Made by a program: the position numbers and the translations under genes. A DNA stretch of 29,707 bases from JBDKTH01 sp964558295 (lineage in GTDB: Bacteria; Planctomycetota; Planctomycetia; Pirellulales; Thermoguttaceae), in contig CAZLDQ010000052.1 of the NCBI GenBank assembly GCA_964558295.1, positions 1 through 29,707 on the forward strand, written 5' to 3'. Below are positions 1 through 8,980 of the stretch, piece after piece. Each line of letters begins with the position of its first letter. The first letter of the stretch is position 1. The notes below the pieces were generated by a model that was not told the origin of the DNA, made no database searches, and worked only from the letters and a program-made list of their open reading frames with translations.

Positions 1-1176
1 CCCCAGAAAACCCTCGTGAAAGAACACCGGCTTGTAGCCCTGCTCGGTGACCCAACGAAGGGCCGTGTCGAGGCGGGCGAAGTGGTCGGGGATGTAGTTC
101 TGGTAGAAGGGCCAGAAATACTGTTCGTGCGTGAACAGGTCCATGATCTCAGCCTGATTGGGGTCTTGGGCGAGCGGCTCCAGGGTCGGCACGGTCTTCT
201 CCACCGGCGTACTGTTGCAAACGATGTCCACGCGAGAGAAGACGATCCCGCTTTCGAAGTCCTTCAGCGCGTCGTGGCGTGACAGATATTCGCTACGCAC
301 TTCATCGATCAGGTAGTTGACGTCGTATTGCACCCCGTTGAGCTTGCGGAAATAGCCGCTCAAAGCCCGCACGCCGCGCTCGTAGAGCGGCTTCAAGGCC
401 GACGGTTGGGTCATGCCCCAATGGATCACGGTCGGTGGGGCATACGTCTCCTCGCCGGCAAAACGATGAATCTCCGCAGCCACCTGATCCAGATCGGCCA
501 GCAGCTTCTGCGGGGATGCGTACTGATAGGGACGCGCGGGATCGTTGGCATAGGCGTGGAAGGCCAGCTTCATCCAATGGGCGTTGTCCTTCCATTCCCC
601 CTTGTAACGATCGGGGAACTGGGGTAGTTGAAAGTCATCGCCCGTGGTGTAATAAATGTTCACTGTGAAGCGGACGCCGTACTTCTGATTCAGCTCGCGT
701 AACCCCTTCAAGTAGAAGCAGTCGAAGAGTGACGCATAATTCTTCTGGGCGATGTCACGCAGGAAGAAACTGTTGTCGTCGATCGAGAAGCGATAACGCG
801 GGAATGAATTTTTGTCCCACACGACGCGAATCGAATGCGTCTGGCGTCCGAAACGGCCGTTGGACGTTGCCGTGATCTCGGTCTCCTTGTCGCGGAGCAC
901 CAACTCGGCGGTAAACCGCGATCCCGCCCGGCGGGCCACAACGCCGTTGACCATCACACGGTCGTCCAACGGGGCCTGGCCGGTGACCTGAATCTCCAGA
1001 CCTCCGTCCACCGCTTTGCCGTGCCGGCGGTTGAGCACCGCGCCATGGAACGGCTCATCGATCGAGAGCAAGGAGGCGCTTGCCATCGCAGGGCGGGTCA
1101 GACTTCCCACGGTGGCGGCCGTCGCCCCGGCCGCGGCGCGCAGGAATGAACGTCGTCGAATCGTCGGGTTGTTCAT
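1..1176 (-). CDS. Tat-exported protein with polysaccharide-deacetylase-like domain (C-terminus cut by window edge)
   Basis: Open frame of 392 codons from ATG at 1176 running off the left edge, so the C-terminus is missing. Residues 7-13 (RRRSFLR) followed by an Ala-rich stretch and AMA-SA near residue 33 form a twin-arginine signal, so export in a folded state is likely. Residues about 37-120 look like an Ig-like beta domain. From about 125 there is a barrel-like segment with SIDD (131-134), a beta strand FTVNIYY (170-176) and HAYAN (207-211). This order resembles the Asp-Asp and His metal-site motifs of NodB/carbohydrate esterase family 4 or related glycoside hydrolase/deacetylase barrels. 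The fold assignment is my inference from motif spacing; a full hydrolase of another family is possible. It is divergent from the pabA-lnt pair. No clear Shine-Dalgarno site precedes the start. Confidence 0.7.
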   Translation of the reverse strand, partial: MNNPTIRRRSFLRAAAGATAATVGSLTRPAMASASLLSIDEPFHGAVLNRRHGKAVDGGLEIQVTGQAPLDDRVMVNGVVARRAGSRFTAELVLRDKETEITATSNGRFGRQTHSIRVVWDKNSFPRYRFSIDDNSFFLRDIAQKNYASLFDCFYLKGLRELNQKYGVRFTVNIYYTTGDDFQLPQFPDRYKGEWKDNAHWMKLAFHAYANDPARPYQYASPQKLLADLDQVAAEIHRFAGEETYAPPTVIHWGMTQPSALKPLYERGVRALSGYFRKLNGVQYDVNYLIDEVRSEYLSRHDALKDFESGIVFSRVDIVCNSTPVEKTVPTLEPLAQDPNQAEIMDLFTHEQYFWPFYQNYIPDHFARLDTALRWVTEQGYKPVFFHEGFLG

Positions 1177-1563
1177 CGCTGGGTTCCATCAAATTGTCAG
1201 GACAATTCTCCCCCGGCCAAACCGGGGCCTACGGCACTCAATTCATCCAGAACCGAAGCACCACGTTTATCGCCCCATTTGTCAATGTTGTATCTCTCAG
1301 TTGGCAATCCTCACTCCTCCTGTCAGTCGCAGTATACCTCCCCCCCACCTCGCCGCCTACCTTTTGGGTGTCCAATATCTGTCACTTCTCCGATTCGCAA
1401 TCCAGAGAAATTCCCCCGCCTAGCCCCCGCCGCTTGGTGTAGTCCCTGGGCCGGAGACTGTGTACACTATGAACCTGAGGCCAGCTTCGGGCCTCGGAGA
1501 AAGAGGGGGAAAGTCCCCATCCGACCTCTGACGTCCGACTTCTGAACTGCCCCTGAGGTGGCC
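1177..1563. other. Intergenic region between divergent genes
   Basis: 387 nt separate the divergent Tat protein and pabA genes, so promoters for both must lie here. I found no convincing sigma70 pair on either strand. The right part has a short hairpin (1475-1497) and a Shine-Dalgarno-like GAGG at 1555-1558 in front of pabA. The middle is C-rich on the plus strand. No credible small gene was seen. Confidence 0.5.
1475..1497 (+). promoter_or_regulatory. Hairpin in the pabA leader
   Basis: GAGGCC (1477-1482) pairs with GGCCTC (1490-1495) around a 7-nt loop, extended by a G-T wobble and a C-G pair to eight base pairs. It lies about 65 nt before the pabA start. There is no U-tract and no obvious leader peptide, so attenuation is only a guess; it may simply be a stable leader structure. 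Confidence 0.35.
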
Positions 1564-2154
1564 ATGATCCTGCTGATCGACAACTACGATTCCTTCACCT
1601 ACAACCTTGTCCAGCGTCTGGGCGAGCTCGATCCCGCCTTGGATTTGCGGGTTTATCGGAACGACAAGATCACACTCGACGAGATCCAAACGCTCAGCCC
1701 TTCCCACCTGATCGTCTCCCCAGGGCCGTGCACGCCGGACGAGGCCGGGATTTCCGTCCCCGCGATTCGCCGGTTCGCCGGGAAAATTCCCATATTGGGG
1801 GTGTGCCTTGGGCATCAGTCGATGGGGCAGGCCTTTGGGGCCAAGATCGTCCGGGCAGACCGACTGATGCACGGGAAAACCGACCTGATCTATCACGATA
1901 ACCAGGGACTATTTGAAGGGTTGGAGAACCCGTTTGTCGCCACCCGCTATCACAGCCTAGTGATTCAGCCCGACACGCTCAGCGATCAGTTCGCGGTGGA
2001 CGCCTGGAGCGTTTCACCCGATGAGACCCGGGTAATCATGGCGATTCGGCACAAGAAGTTTCCGCTGTTTGGGCTGCAGTTCCATCCAGAAAGCTTTTTG
2101 ACCGAGTGTGGCTCAACCCTGTTAGAACGATTCTTAAAGGTCAAAGCTGCGTGA
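1564..2154 (+). CDS. pabA: Aminodeoxychorismate/anthranilate synthase glutaminase subunit (PabA/TrpG)
   Basis: A 196-aa class I glutamine amidotransferase, normal length for the family. It releases ammonia from glutamine for a chorismate-using partner (PabB for folate, or TrpE for tryptophan) in the cytoplasm. Visible motifs are the N-terminal LLIDNYDSFTYNL, the oxyanion SPGPCTP loop (52-58), the nucleophile in GVCLGHQ (Cys81), HGKT (103-106) and the FHPES box with His174 and Glu176 completing the triad. I chose ATG 1564 because GAGG at 1555-1558 sits 5 nt upstream and overlaps the alternative GTG at 1558. No pabB or trpE lies in the window, so whether it serves folate, tryptophan or both cannot be told from the sequence. 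The stop overlaps a possible GTG start of lnt by GTGA. Confidence 0.93.
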   Translation: MILLIDNYDSFTYNLVQRLGELDPALDLRVYRNDKITLDEIQTLSPSHLIVSPGPCTPDEAGISVPAIRRFAGKIPILGVCLGHQSMGQAFGAKIVRADRLMHGKTDLIYHDNQGLFEGLENPFVATRYHSLVIQPDTLSDQFAVDAWSVSPDETRVIMAIRHKKFPLFGLQFHPESFLTECGSTLLERFLKVKAA

Positions 2155-2225
2155 GCACGAAGCAAAGCGGACGTCGCAAGGAAGCAGCACCCGGCGCCAG
2201 CGCTGGGGTTCCAGGGGAATCGCGG

Positions 2226-3866
2226 ATGAGGGCTTGGCTCCGTTCACCAGTGTTTTGGTATGCGGCTGTCGGGGCCGTGCTCCTCTGGGCATCGCTGCCC
2301 CCTGTGGACCTCTGGCCCCTGGCTTGGATCGCACCGATTCCGTGGCTTCTGCTCGTCCGTCGCCCGGAGCTTTCCGGTTGCCGGTCGTATCGAACACTTT
2401 GGGTTGTGGGGTTCGCCTTTTGGCTGGCGGCCCTGCACTGGCTGCGCCTGCCCCACTGGGCCACAAGCTTTGGCTGGTTGGCCTTGTCGTTTTACTTCGC
2501 CTTTTATGTGCCGGTGTTCATCGGCCTGTCGCGGGTAGCCGTACACCGGCTGCGAATCCCGCTGATTCTTGCGACACCAGTCGTCTGGATGGGCCTGGAA
2601 TTGGCCCGGGGGCATCTGTTGACCGGTTTTACCATGGCCAGCCTGGGGCATACGCAGTATCGCTGGATCGAACTGATCCAGATCAGCGATCTGGCCGGAG
2701 CCTATGGGGTCAGCTTCGTGGTGATGTTTGTAGCCGCATGCTTGGCGAGGATGTGCCCCTTGGAGGACCGGCGCTGGTCGCTCTGGCCGGTCGTGCCGCT
2801 GGGCGTCATGTTGACTGTCGTGCTCACGTATGGCTATGTGCGGACCAATGGGCCGCCGCCTGAGCCTCAAGTCCGGATAGCCTTGATCCAAGGATCGATC
2901 GACATTACGCTCAAGGCCGATCCCACAATGCGGGAGATGATCCACGCGCACTACCGCGATCTTTCACGCGAGGCGGTGCGCAAGTACGGCAAGTTGGACT
3001 TGATCGTCTGGCCGGAGACAATGCTCCGCGACACGCTGCTTACGATCGCCCCCGATTCGATGATTCCCCCCGAGTTTGCCGACGCGCCCGAAGAATTCCG
3101 TCGCCGGCAGGCGGAGTTTACCCGAGCAAGTGAAGTCCGCGTGGGGCAGATGGCGGCCGAGTTGCGCGTACCGATGCTCCTAGGGGTCGACACCTGCCAC
3201 TATGGCCCCAAGCGGATGGAGTGTTTCAACTCCGCGGTTTATGTCTCCAAGTCGGGCGCCCTCCTCGGGCGCTACGACAAGAATCATCTGGTGATGATCG
3301 GGGAATACGTGCCTTTTGCGGGACAATTCCCCTGGCTCCAGCGACTCACGCCCCTTCCGATCAGTCTTACCGCAGGCCAGAAGGCGGCGGCGTTTGACGT
3401 GAACGGTTTGCGTGTGTCGCCAGACATTTGCTATGAGAGCGTGCTGCCTCACTTGATTCGCCGCCAAGTGCGCGAGCTGGCTGAAGTGGGGCAGGAGCCG
3501 GATGTGCTGGTCAACCTGACCAACGATGGATGGTTCTGGGGGTCCAGCCAATTGGACATGCATCTGGTCTGCGCCGTGTTTCGCGCGGTCGAGTGTCGCA
3601 AGCCGTTTGTGATTGCCGCGAACACCGGCTTTTCCGCCTGGATTGACGCCGACGGCCGAATCCTCGCCCAAGGTCCACGCCGTGCCCCAGGCACCCTCTT
3701 AGCTGAGGTCGGACGCGATCCGCGCACGAGTTGGTATCTCCTCTACGGCGACTGGCCCGCCGGTCTCTGCCTGACGGCGACCCTTCTGCTGGCCATCGTC
3801 GGCCTCTGGGACTGGAGAGTTCGGACCAGGGCCCTGCGTGCCACGGCCGCCCATCGCTCCTCCTAG
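2226..3866 (+). CDS. lnt: Apolipoprotein N-acyltransferase
   Basis: Transfers an acyl chain from phospholipid to the N-terminal cysteine of apolipoproteins, the last step of lipoprotein maturation in the inner membrane. The 546-aa product starts with several hydrophobic membrane segments (about residues 8-215), followed by a periplasmic nitrilase-like domain. The expected catalytic triad is visible as Glu264 (VWPETML), Lys352 (RYDKNHLVMIGEYVPF) and Cys402 (DICYES), and a last membrane helix lies near the C-terminus (AGLCLTATLLLAIVGLW). ATG 2226 has AGGGGA 7 nt upstream. An in-frame GTG at 2151 overlaps the pabA stop as GTGA and would add 25 residues with no membrane or signal character, so I prefer 2226. 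Cotranscription with pabA is likely. Confidence 0.93.
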   Translation: MRAWLRSPVFWYAAVGAVLLWASLPPVDLWPLAWIAPIPWLLLVRRPELSGCRSYRTLWVVGFAFWLAALHWLRLPHWATSFGWLALSFYFAFYVPVFIGLSRVAVHRLRIPLILATPVVWMGLELARGHLLTGFTMASLGHTQYRWIELIQISDLAGAYGVSFVVMFVAACLARMCPLEDRRWSLWPVVPLGVMLTVVLTYGYVRTNGPPPEPQVRIALIQGSIDITLKADPTMREMIHAHYRDLSREAVRKYGKLDLIVWPETMLRDTLLTIAPDSMIPPEFADAPEEFRRRQAEFTRASEVRVGQMAAELRVPMLLGVDTCHYGPKRMECFNSAVYVSKSGALLGRYDKNHLVMIGEYVPFAGQFPWLQRLTPLPISLTAGQKAAAFDVNGLRVSPDICYESVLPHLIRRQVRELAEVGQEPDVLVNLTNDGWFWGSSQLDMHLVCAVFRAVECRKPFVIAANTGFSAWIDADGRILAQGPRRAPGTLLAEVGRDPRTSWYLLYGDWPAGLCLTATLLLAIVGLWDWRVRTRALRATAAHRSS

Positions 3867-3913
3867 CTCCCATGCCTCGCCAACCTGATGGGGTTTGGCG
3901 AGCCTGTTGGGAG
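3867..3913 (+). terminator. Hairpin terminator after lnt
   Basis: Starting at the first base after the lnt stop, CTCCCA (3867-3872) pairs with TGGGAG (3908-3913), and inside this CTCGCCAA (3876-3883) pairs with TTGGCGAG (3895-3902) around an 11-nt loop. The structure is long and GC-rich. No U-run follows, so termination may be intrinsic but weak, or the hairpin may protect the 3' end. The next 247 nt to the convergent DUF58 gene show nothing else I can support. Confidence 0.6.
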
Positions 3914-4160
3914 GCCCTAGGGAGCCGAGAGATGCGCTGCCCACCGACGCATGTTTTCGTCAGCAGATGGTGTTTTCTGGTGCGGAATAGATTCCGCAGG
4001 GTGGGGACTTCGGCCGCCACTGATCAGCTTAACCGATCGGCTGGCACAATTTCCACTCCAATTTTTCACCGTCGTAGGGGATTGGGCGACGCGGTTACGC
4101 CGTCGTATGGGAGGTTCGCTTCACCCACGCGGCAACCTTGAACCTGAGGAGCAACGGCGT

Positions 4161-5051
4161 TCACGCCCGGAATCGCCGTTCACGCATGCGGAAAAAGCGA
4201 CGCAGACTGGTTTGGTAGTCTTCGTCGGTGCGAATGGCCAACTCATCAACAGCGATCTTCTTCAACTCGTTGGATAGTTCCTGCGACGTCTCCGCCGCTT
4301 GGGTTGCAAACAGGGCGCGGACCTGGGGGTGCCGGGTGTCGAGTTCTACGACCTCTCCAGTCTCCGCATCCACCAGCGAGATGAAACCGACGTCGGGAAG
4401 GGCCTGTTCCCGCGGGTCAGCCACGTGCACGGCCACCACGTCGTGTCGGCGGTTGGCCACGGCCATTGCCTGCCGGGCGTGGGGGGCCAGAAAATCACTG
4501 ATCAAGAAGGCCACGGCCCGCCGCTTCTGCACCCGACCTAAGAACTCCAAGGCGGCGGCGAGGTTCGTCGGCCGGGGGACGGGCCGCACGGCGACCAACT
4601 GGCGGACCATATGCAGGACATGGGCCTTCCCCTTACGCGGCGGGAGGTAGTCGATCACCTCGTCGCAGAACGTAAGGAGCCCTACTTTATCGTTGTTCTT
4701 CAACGCCGAGAACATCAGCAGCGCCACGACCTCGACGACCATGTCGAGCTTCGACCGCTCGACGGAACCAAACGCTCCGGAGGCCGAGATATCAACGAGA
4801 AAGACCACGGTCAACTCGCGTTCCTCGGCGAATCGCTTGATATACGGCGTGCCGGTCCGCGCGGTCACGTTCCAATCAATGCTCCGCACATCGTCGCCCG
4901 GCTGATACTCGCGGACCTCGTCAAACTCCATTCCCCGGCCGCGGAACACGCTCTTGTATTGGCCGGCCAGAAGATCGTTGACCGTCCGGTTGGCCACAAT
5001 CTGGATCCGACGCACACGTTTGAGGATGTCGGTGACGGTTAGTTCGGGCAT
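4161..5051 (-). CDS. DUF58 domain protein, MoxR partner
   Basis: A 296-aa cytosolic DUF58 protein. The family signature is clear: EFDEVREYQPGDDVRSIDWN (42-61) followed by GTPYIKRFAEERE and a von Willebrand A-like segment with DISAS (87-91) at the metal-ion site position. DUF58 proteins are regularly encoded beside MoxR AAA+ ATPases and are thought to act with them in assembling or activating other complexes; the target here is unknown. I chose ATG 5051 (MPELTVTDIL) because the 38 extra residues of the longer frame are translated from an intergenic inverted repeat. No Shine-Dalgarno site is seen. The moxR gene is 184 nt upstream on the same strand. No BatA/BatB-type VWA genes follow, because the next gene (lnt) is convergent. 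Confidence 0.9.
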   Translation of the reverse strand: MPELTVTDILKRVRRIQIVANRTVNDLLAGQYKSVFRGRGMEFDEVREYQPGDDVRSIDWNVTARTGTPYIKRFAEERELTVVFLVDISASGAFGSVERSKLDMVVEVVALLMFSALKNNDKVGLLTFCDEVIDYLPPRKGKAHVLHMVRQLVAVRPVPRPTNLAAALEFLGRVQKRRAVAFLISDFLAPHARQAMAVANRRHDVVAVHVADPREQALPDVGFISLVDAETGEVVELDTRHPQVRALFATQAAETSQELSNELKKIAVDELAIRTDEDYQTSLRRFFRMRERRFRA

Positions 5052-5094
5052 GGGAGAGGCAAAGGTCGGGGTGTGGAAATCCGTAGGGGATGAA

Positions 5095-5232
5095 AATGAC
5101 GAATGTCGAAAGCCAAATGACGAAGGAACTCCGAAGGACAAAGCACGAATGACTTGAGACACCAATCCATCCCCCTTCGTGCTTCGTTCTTCGTCATTCC
5201 TTCGTCATTTGGACATTCGTCCTTCGTCATTC
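5095..5232. repeat. Imperfect inverted repeat of TTCGTCATT-type units between moxR and DUF58 gene
   Basis: Two arms of about 55 nt (5095-5149 and 5176-5232) are imperfect reverse complements. Perfect cores are the 16-nt pair at 5113-5128 and 5197-5212 (CCAAATGACGAAGGAA) and the 9-nt pair AAGCACGAA at 5141-5149 and TTCGTGCTT at 5176-5184, leaving a 26-nt loop. Each arm contains several copies of AATGACGAA-like or CGAAG units, so the arms are also internally repetitive. It fills most of the 184-nt gap between two minus-strand genes expected to be cotranscribed. Similar TTCGTCATT-rich intergenic elements are, to my knowledge, scattered in planctomycete genomes. It may be a REP/MITE-like element or an mRNA structure that uncouples expression of the two genes. 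Confidence 0.75.
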
Positions 5233-5235
5233 TTC

Positions 5236-6225
<990 letters not shown>

Positions 6226-6406
6226 GCACGCTACTCCTGGCTGACTTGGGCGAAACCGGCGCCGGGACCGCGGCAAGACAAGCCAATGCCCAGACGCTCG
6301 GGGGTGTTCGTCCAATGTCCATAACTCGGAGCGACATGTCAAGGCGACTGGAGACCAAGGTACGTTTCCCCACTTGGCCATGCGGACGACTGGAACGCCG
6401 CATTCC

Positions 6407-7654
6407 CTAATGCGGCCAGAAGGCCATCAGCAGGATTCCGCCGAAAACGGGGAGCAAGAAGAGTAAAACGATTTGTCGGAACAAGCGGCGGTGGCCCAAC
6501 AAGCCGACCATCCCCGCCTTGAACGCCAGGTTGGCCAGTGCCGCGACGATGATCAGACGCCAGGCGCCGGCCCCGGCCGTTGCATCGACGCGGACCATGC
6601 GAGCCGTCGAAAGGGTGATCGCGTCCATGTCCGTCAGGCCCGACAACAGGGCCACTCCGTACATCGCTTCACTACCGGCGTATTCTTTGGCCGCCGCCAA
6701 CGCCCAGAGGACCAGGGCATACATCCCGCCAAACATGATCGCCGATTTCAACTGCGTGGGGTTCTCCTGTTCGGGTAACTCGCTCGGCTCGTGGTGCACC
6801 TGAAACCAGAGGACGATCGCGGGAACAAGCGTCAGCGTCGCCAGCACGAGCACCGGCGGGGCTACATGGACCAGGAATGCGGGAGCCACGACGGCAATCT
6901 CGATCAACACCCGGGCAAAGACCACGGTCGAGGCGATCATGATAATAATCGCCGCTGTGCGCGAACTGGCTGGATTCTCACTCGTACGGCGCGAGTAGCT
7001 GACAGTTGTGGCCGTGCTCGAGATGGCCCCACCCAAAAATCCGCCCAGGAAGATGCCCGCATCCCGACCAAAAAATTTGTAGACAATATACCCCCCCAGA
7101 CTCATCCCGACGATGAGCACAACCATCAGCCAGACTTCAAACGGGTTGAGCACATTGAGCGGGTCGAACGCCTTGTTCGGCAAGACCGGCAAGACGATGC
7201 AGGTGATCAGCACGAACTGCATGATCGCCTTCAGGTCGCCGTCGCGAAGCTTTTCGGCAAACCGGTGCAGCTCCGGCTTGAACTCCAAGAGCACCGCCAC
7301 CCCCCCGCCGACGGCGATTGCAACGGCCATCGGTCCAGCCACCAGAAACGCCCCCACACCGTACATCAGCAGCACAGCCACGTCGGTTGTAATCCCCGGA
7401 TCGGGGTGCTTGTTCTTCAGCCGGACCAGGTTCGGAAAGATCAGAATCGCCACCATTCCCATTAGCCCGGCCGCCACAATCCAGCCGCCAAATTCCACGG
7501 CCAGCAAACCACAGACTGTGCCAAATACCGCGATCAGCGGGAAAGTGCGCAGCCCAGGCATGTCGGTCGCCGTTCGCTGACGCTGTAAGCCGACCAGCAG
7601 GCCCAGCAAGAGCGAGATACCGAGTCTTCCGAACAGTACAGGCGTGGGATCCAC
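6407..7654 (-). CDS. MgtC/SapB-DUF4010 family membrane protein
   Basis: A polytopic inner-membrane protein of 415 aa. The N-terminal part has the MgtC/SapB-like signature (FGRLGISLLLGLLVGLQRQR, then GLRTFPLIAVFG) and the C-terminal part matches the DUF4010 pattern, including GGFLGGAISSTATTVSYSRR and ALLSGLTDMDAITLSTAR. The biochemical role of this family is not established; a transport or ion-homeostasis role is often suggested. I chose GTG 7654 because GGAGGGGG lies about 9 nt upstream. An ATG at 7702 would add 16 residues without a ribosome site. It lies between panD and moxR on the same strand; spacers of 110 and 181 nt suggest separate or loosely coupled transcription. Confidence 0.85.
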   Translation of the reverse strand: MDPTPVLFGRLGISLLLGLLVGLQRQRTATDMPGLRTFPLIAVFGTVCGLLAVEFGGWIVAAGLMGMVAILIFPNLVRLKNKHPDPGITTDVAVLLMYGVGAFLVAGPMAVAIAVGGGVAVLLEFKPELHRFAEKLRDGDLKAIMQFVLITCIVLPVLPNKAFDPLNVLNPFEVWLMVVLIVGMSLGGYIVYKFFGRDAGIFLGGFLGGAISSTATTVSYSRRTSENPASSRTAAIIIMIASTVVFARVLIEIAVVAPAFLVHVAPPVLVLATLTLVPAIVLWFQVHHEPSELPEQENPTQLKSAIMFGGMYALVLWALAAAKEYAGSEAMYGVALLSGLTDMDAITLSTARMVRVDATAGAGAWRLIIVAALANLAFKAGMVGLLGHRRLFRQIVLLFLLPVFGGILLMAFWPH

Positions 7655-7764
7655 GGGATTAAACCCCCTCCAGGTGGGTGCGTTTTGCGCACAGTCATGC
7701 AAGAAACTCTAGCATGCTTCAGAGAGGCTTATTCCCTCTGATTGGAGGAGAGTTCAGGGGCGAC

Positions 7765-8121
7765 CTACTTGGTCCGGCGGATGTTGTTCTTTTCGTCCAC
7801 AAAAACGACGCGAGGGACGAATTTCCGGGCTTCGGCGTCCGGTACTCCGCAGTAAGAGAGGATCACAACTTGGTCGCCGGGCATTCCCAGCCGAGCAGCT
7901 GGACCATTGAGCATTACGGTTCCGGAACCAGGTTCGGCCTCGATCACATAGGTAATCAAACGCGACCCCGAGTTGACATTCAACACGTGGACCTGCTCGC
8001 CAGGCAGCATGTCGGCCGCCTGGATCAAGTTGCTGTCAATAGCGATACTGCCCTCGTAGTCCAACTCCGTGCCTGTCAGTGTGGCCCGGTGGATCTTGGA
8101 CTTGAGCATGAAACGTTGCAC
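7765..8121 (-). CDS. panD: Aspartate 1-decarboxylase
   Basis: Makes beta-alanine from L-aspartate for pantothenate and coenzyme A synthesis; cytoplasmic, pyruvoyl-dependent. The 118-aa proenzyme carries the self-cleavage site YEGSI, with cleavage expected between Gly24 and Ser25 and Ser25 becoming the pyruvoyl group. The N-terminus MQRFMLKSKIHRA lines up with the conserved start of the family, and VNGAA-like and Y/F-x-G motifs follow in the beta barrel. The start is GTG 8121, matching family length and preceded by a strong GGGGAGGAGGT (8134-8124). No panB or panC is present in the window. Confidence 0.96.
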   Translation of the reverse strand: MQRFMLKSKIHRATLTGTELDYEGSIAIDSNLIQAADMLPGEQVHVLNVNSGSRLITYVIEAEPGSGTVMLNGPAARLGMPGDQVVILSYCGVPDAEARKFVPRVVFVDEKNNIRRTK

Positions 8122-8123
8122 CG

Positions 8124-8134
8124 ACCTCCTCCCC
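8124..8134 (-). promoter_or_regulatory. Strong Shine-Dalgarno site of panD
   Basis: Minus-strand GGGGAGGAGGT just before GTG 8121. The inner AGGAGGT is only 2 nt from the start, while GGGGAGG gives a normal 6-nt spacing. It supports the GTG over the ATG four codons later. It stands out because many genes here have weak or no such site. Confidence 0.7.
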
Positions 8135-8229
8135 TGGAAGTGTTAAGACGCGGCCTAGACTCTATCTGGTGGACTTACCGCGTGCGGTCCTCAGCGTATT
8201 TTCGGGGGGCTTGACGAAAAGCTCCCACC

Positions 8230-8235
8230 ATTATA
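8230..8235 (-). promoter_or_regulatory. Candidate -10 element for panD
   Basis: A perfect minus-strand TATAAT lies 109 nt upstream of the panD start. The -35 region at 16-18 nt spacing does not match TTGACA well, so this is a weak prediction. Confidence 0.3.
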
Positions 8236-8472
8236 CGCACTTTTCCCGCTCCGTGGCGAAATAATCCATTGACGCTTGCTGACTGCGAGCCATGATCAGC
8301 AAATGCGGGGGGGGTTGAGGTTGTTATATATGGGGGGGTAGGCGGAACCAAACAATCGGCGAACGACGGTCGTCCTACAGCATAGCTCCGCACCCCCTTT
8401 CCCGGCCGCTGGTTTCACCGTGCGGGGGCTGGGAGGGTTCGACCAGGGCCGGGTATCGGGGGCGGAAAGACT

Positions 8473-8790
8473 CTATTTCTTGTTCTCTTTGCCCCCCTTC
8501 TTGGGTGCAGCCGTGAACTCTTCGAGCGTCAGCACGCCGTCGCTGTCGGCATCCCGCTTCTTAAAAGCCTTTTCGGCTTTTTCCAACTGCTCAGGCGTCT
8601 TCTTGTTCGCCTTGAACTCGTCCAGCGTCACCTTCCCATCGTTGTTCTTGTCGAGCATCTGGAAGATCTCTTCCGGCGTTTTTTTGGGCTTCTTCGCCTC
8701 GCCGTTCTTCTTCTCGGCGGCCGAGGCATTCAGGCCAATCAGGCAGGCCACAGTCAGAACGAGCACAGTCGACCAGAATCGCGTCATCAT
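8473..8790 (-). CDS. Secreted EF-hand calcium-binding protein
   Basis: A 105-aa protein with an N-terminal signal peptide (hydrophobic 5-20, likely cut after ASA-A near residue 24) and a Lys/Glu-rich mature part. Two canonical EF-hand loops are visible: DKNNDGKVTLDE (47-58) and DADSDGVLTLEE (80-91), each with acidic or polar ligands at positions 1, 3, 5 and 12. It therefore probably binds calcium outside the cytoplasm. Small secreted EF-hand proteins are abundant in planctomycetes; partners are unknown. The start ATG 8790 is preceded by AAGGAG at 5 nt. An adjacent ATG at 8787 is also possible. The C-terminal tail is Lys-rich. It appears monocistronic. Confidence 0.88.
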   Translation of the reverse strand: MMTRFWSTVLVLTVACLIGLNASAAEKKNGEAKKPKKTPEEIFQMLDKNNDGKVTLDEFKANKKTPEQLEKAEKAFKKRDADSDGVLTLEEFTAAPKKGGKENKK

Positions 8791-8980
8791 AGTTACTCCT
8801 TAACAACAAACGGGGGGTCGAAACCTCGTGGGCCGGTCGGTGCCAAAAGGGCTGTCCGCACAGGCCAACTATCATTCAACCCCGGCGTAGCAGAGAGGTT
8901 TCGTGATCAGAGGAGGTTGGTAATCATTTCTTGTTTCTTGTTCACCGCATGCGGGGCTTTTGTTCGTTGCTTTGTCCCCC

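Larger units (their letters stand above)
8122..8472. other. Intergenic region upstream of panD
   Basis: 351 nt between the panD start and the EF-hand gene stop, both on the minus strand. It holds the panD ribosome site, a candidate panD promoter (-10 at 8230-8235) and two long G runs on the plus strand (8307-8314 and 8332-8338) around a TTATATAT tract. No credible gene was found. Confidence 0.5.

Noticed and set aside
1280..1285. Minus-strand TTGACA upstream of the Tat protein gene
   Set aside because: No -10-like hexamer at 16-18 nt spacing.
8211..8237. Plus-strand TTGACG...TATACG promoter-like pair
   Set aside because: Spacing is only 15 nt and no plus-strand gene follows before the minus-strand EF-hand gene.
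8413..8430. Motif TTCACCG..TGCGGGG also seen near 8940-8957
   Set aside because: Both lie shortly after minus-strand stops and might be related terminators, but the hairpin potential is poor and the similarity is short enough to be chance in GC-rich DNA.
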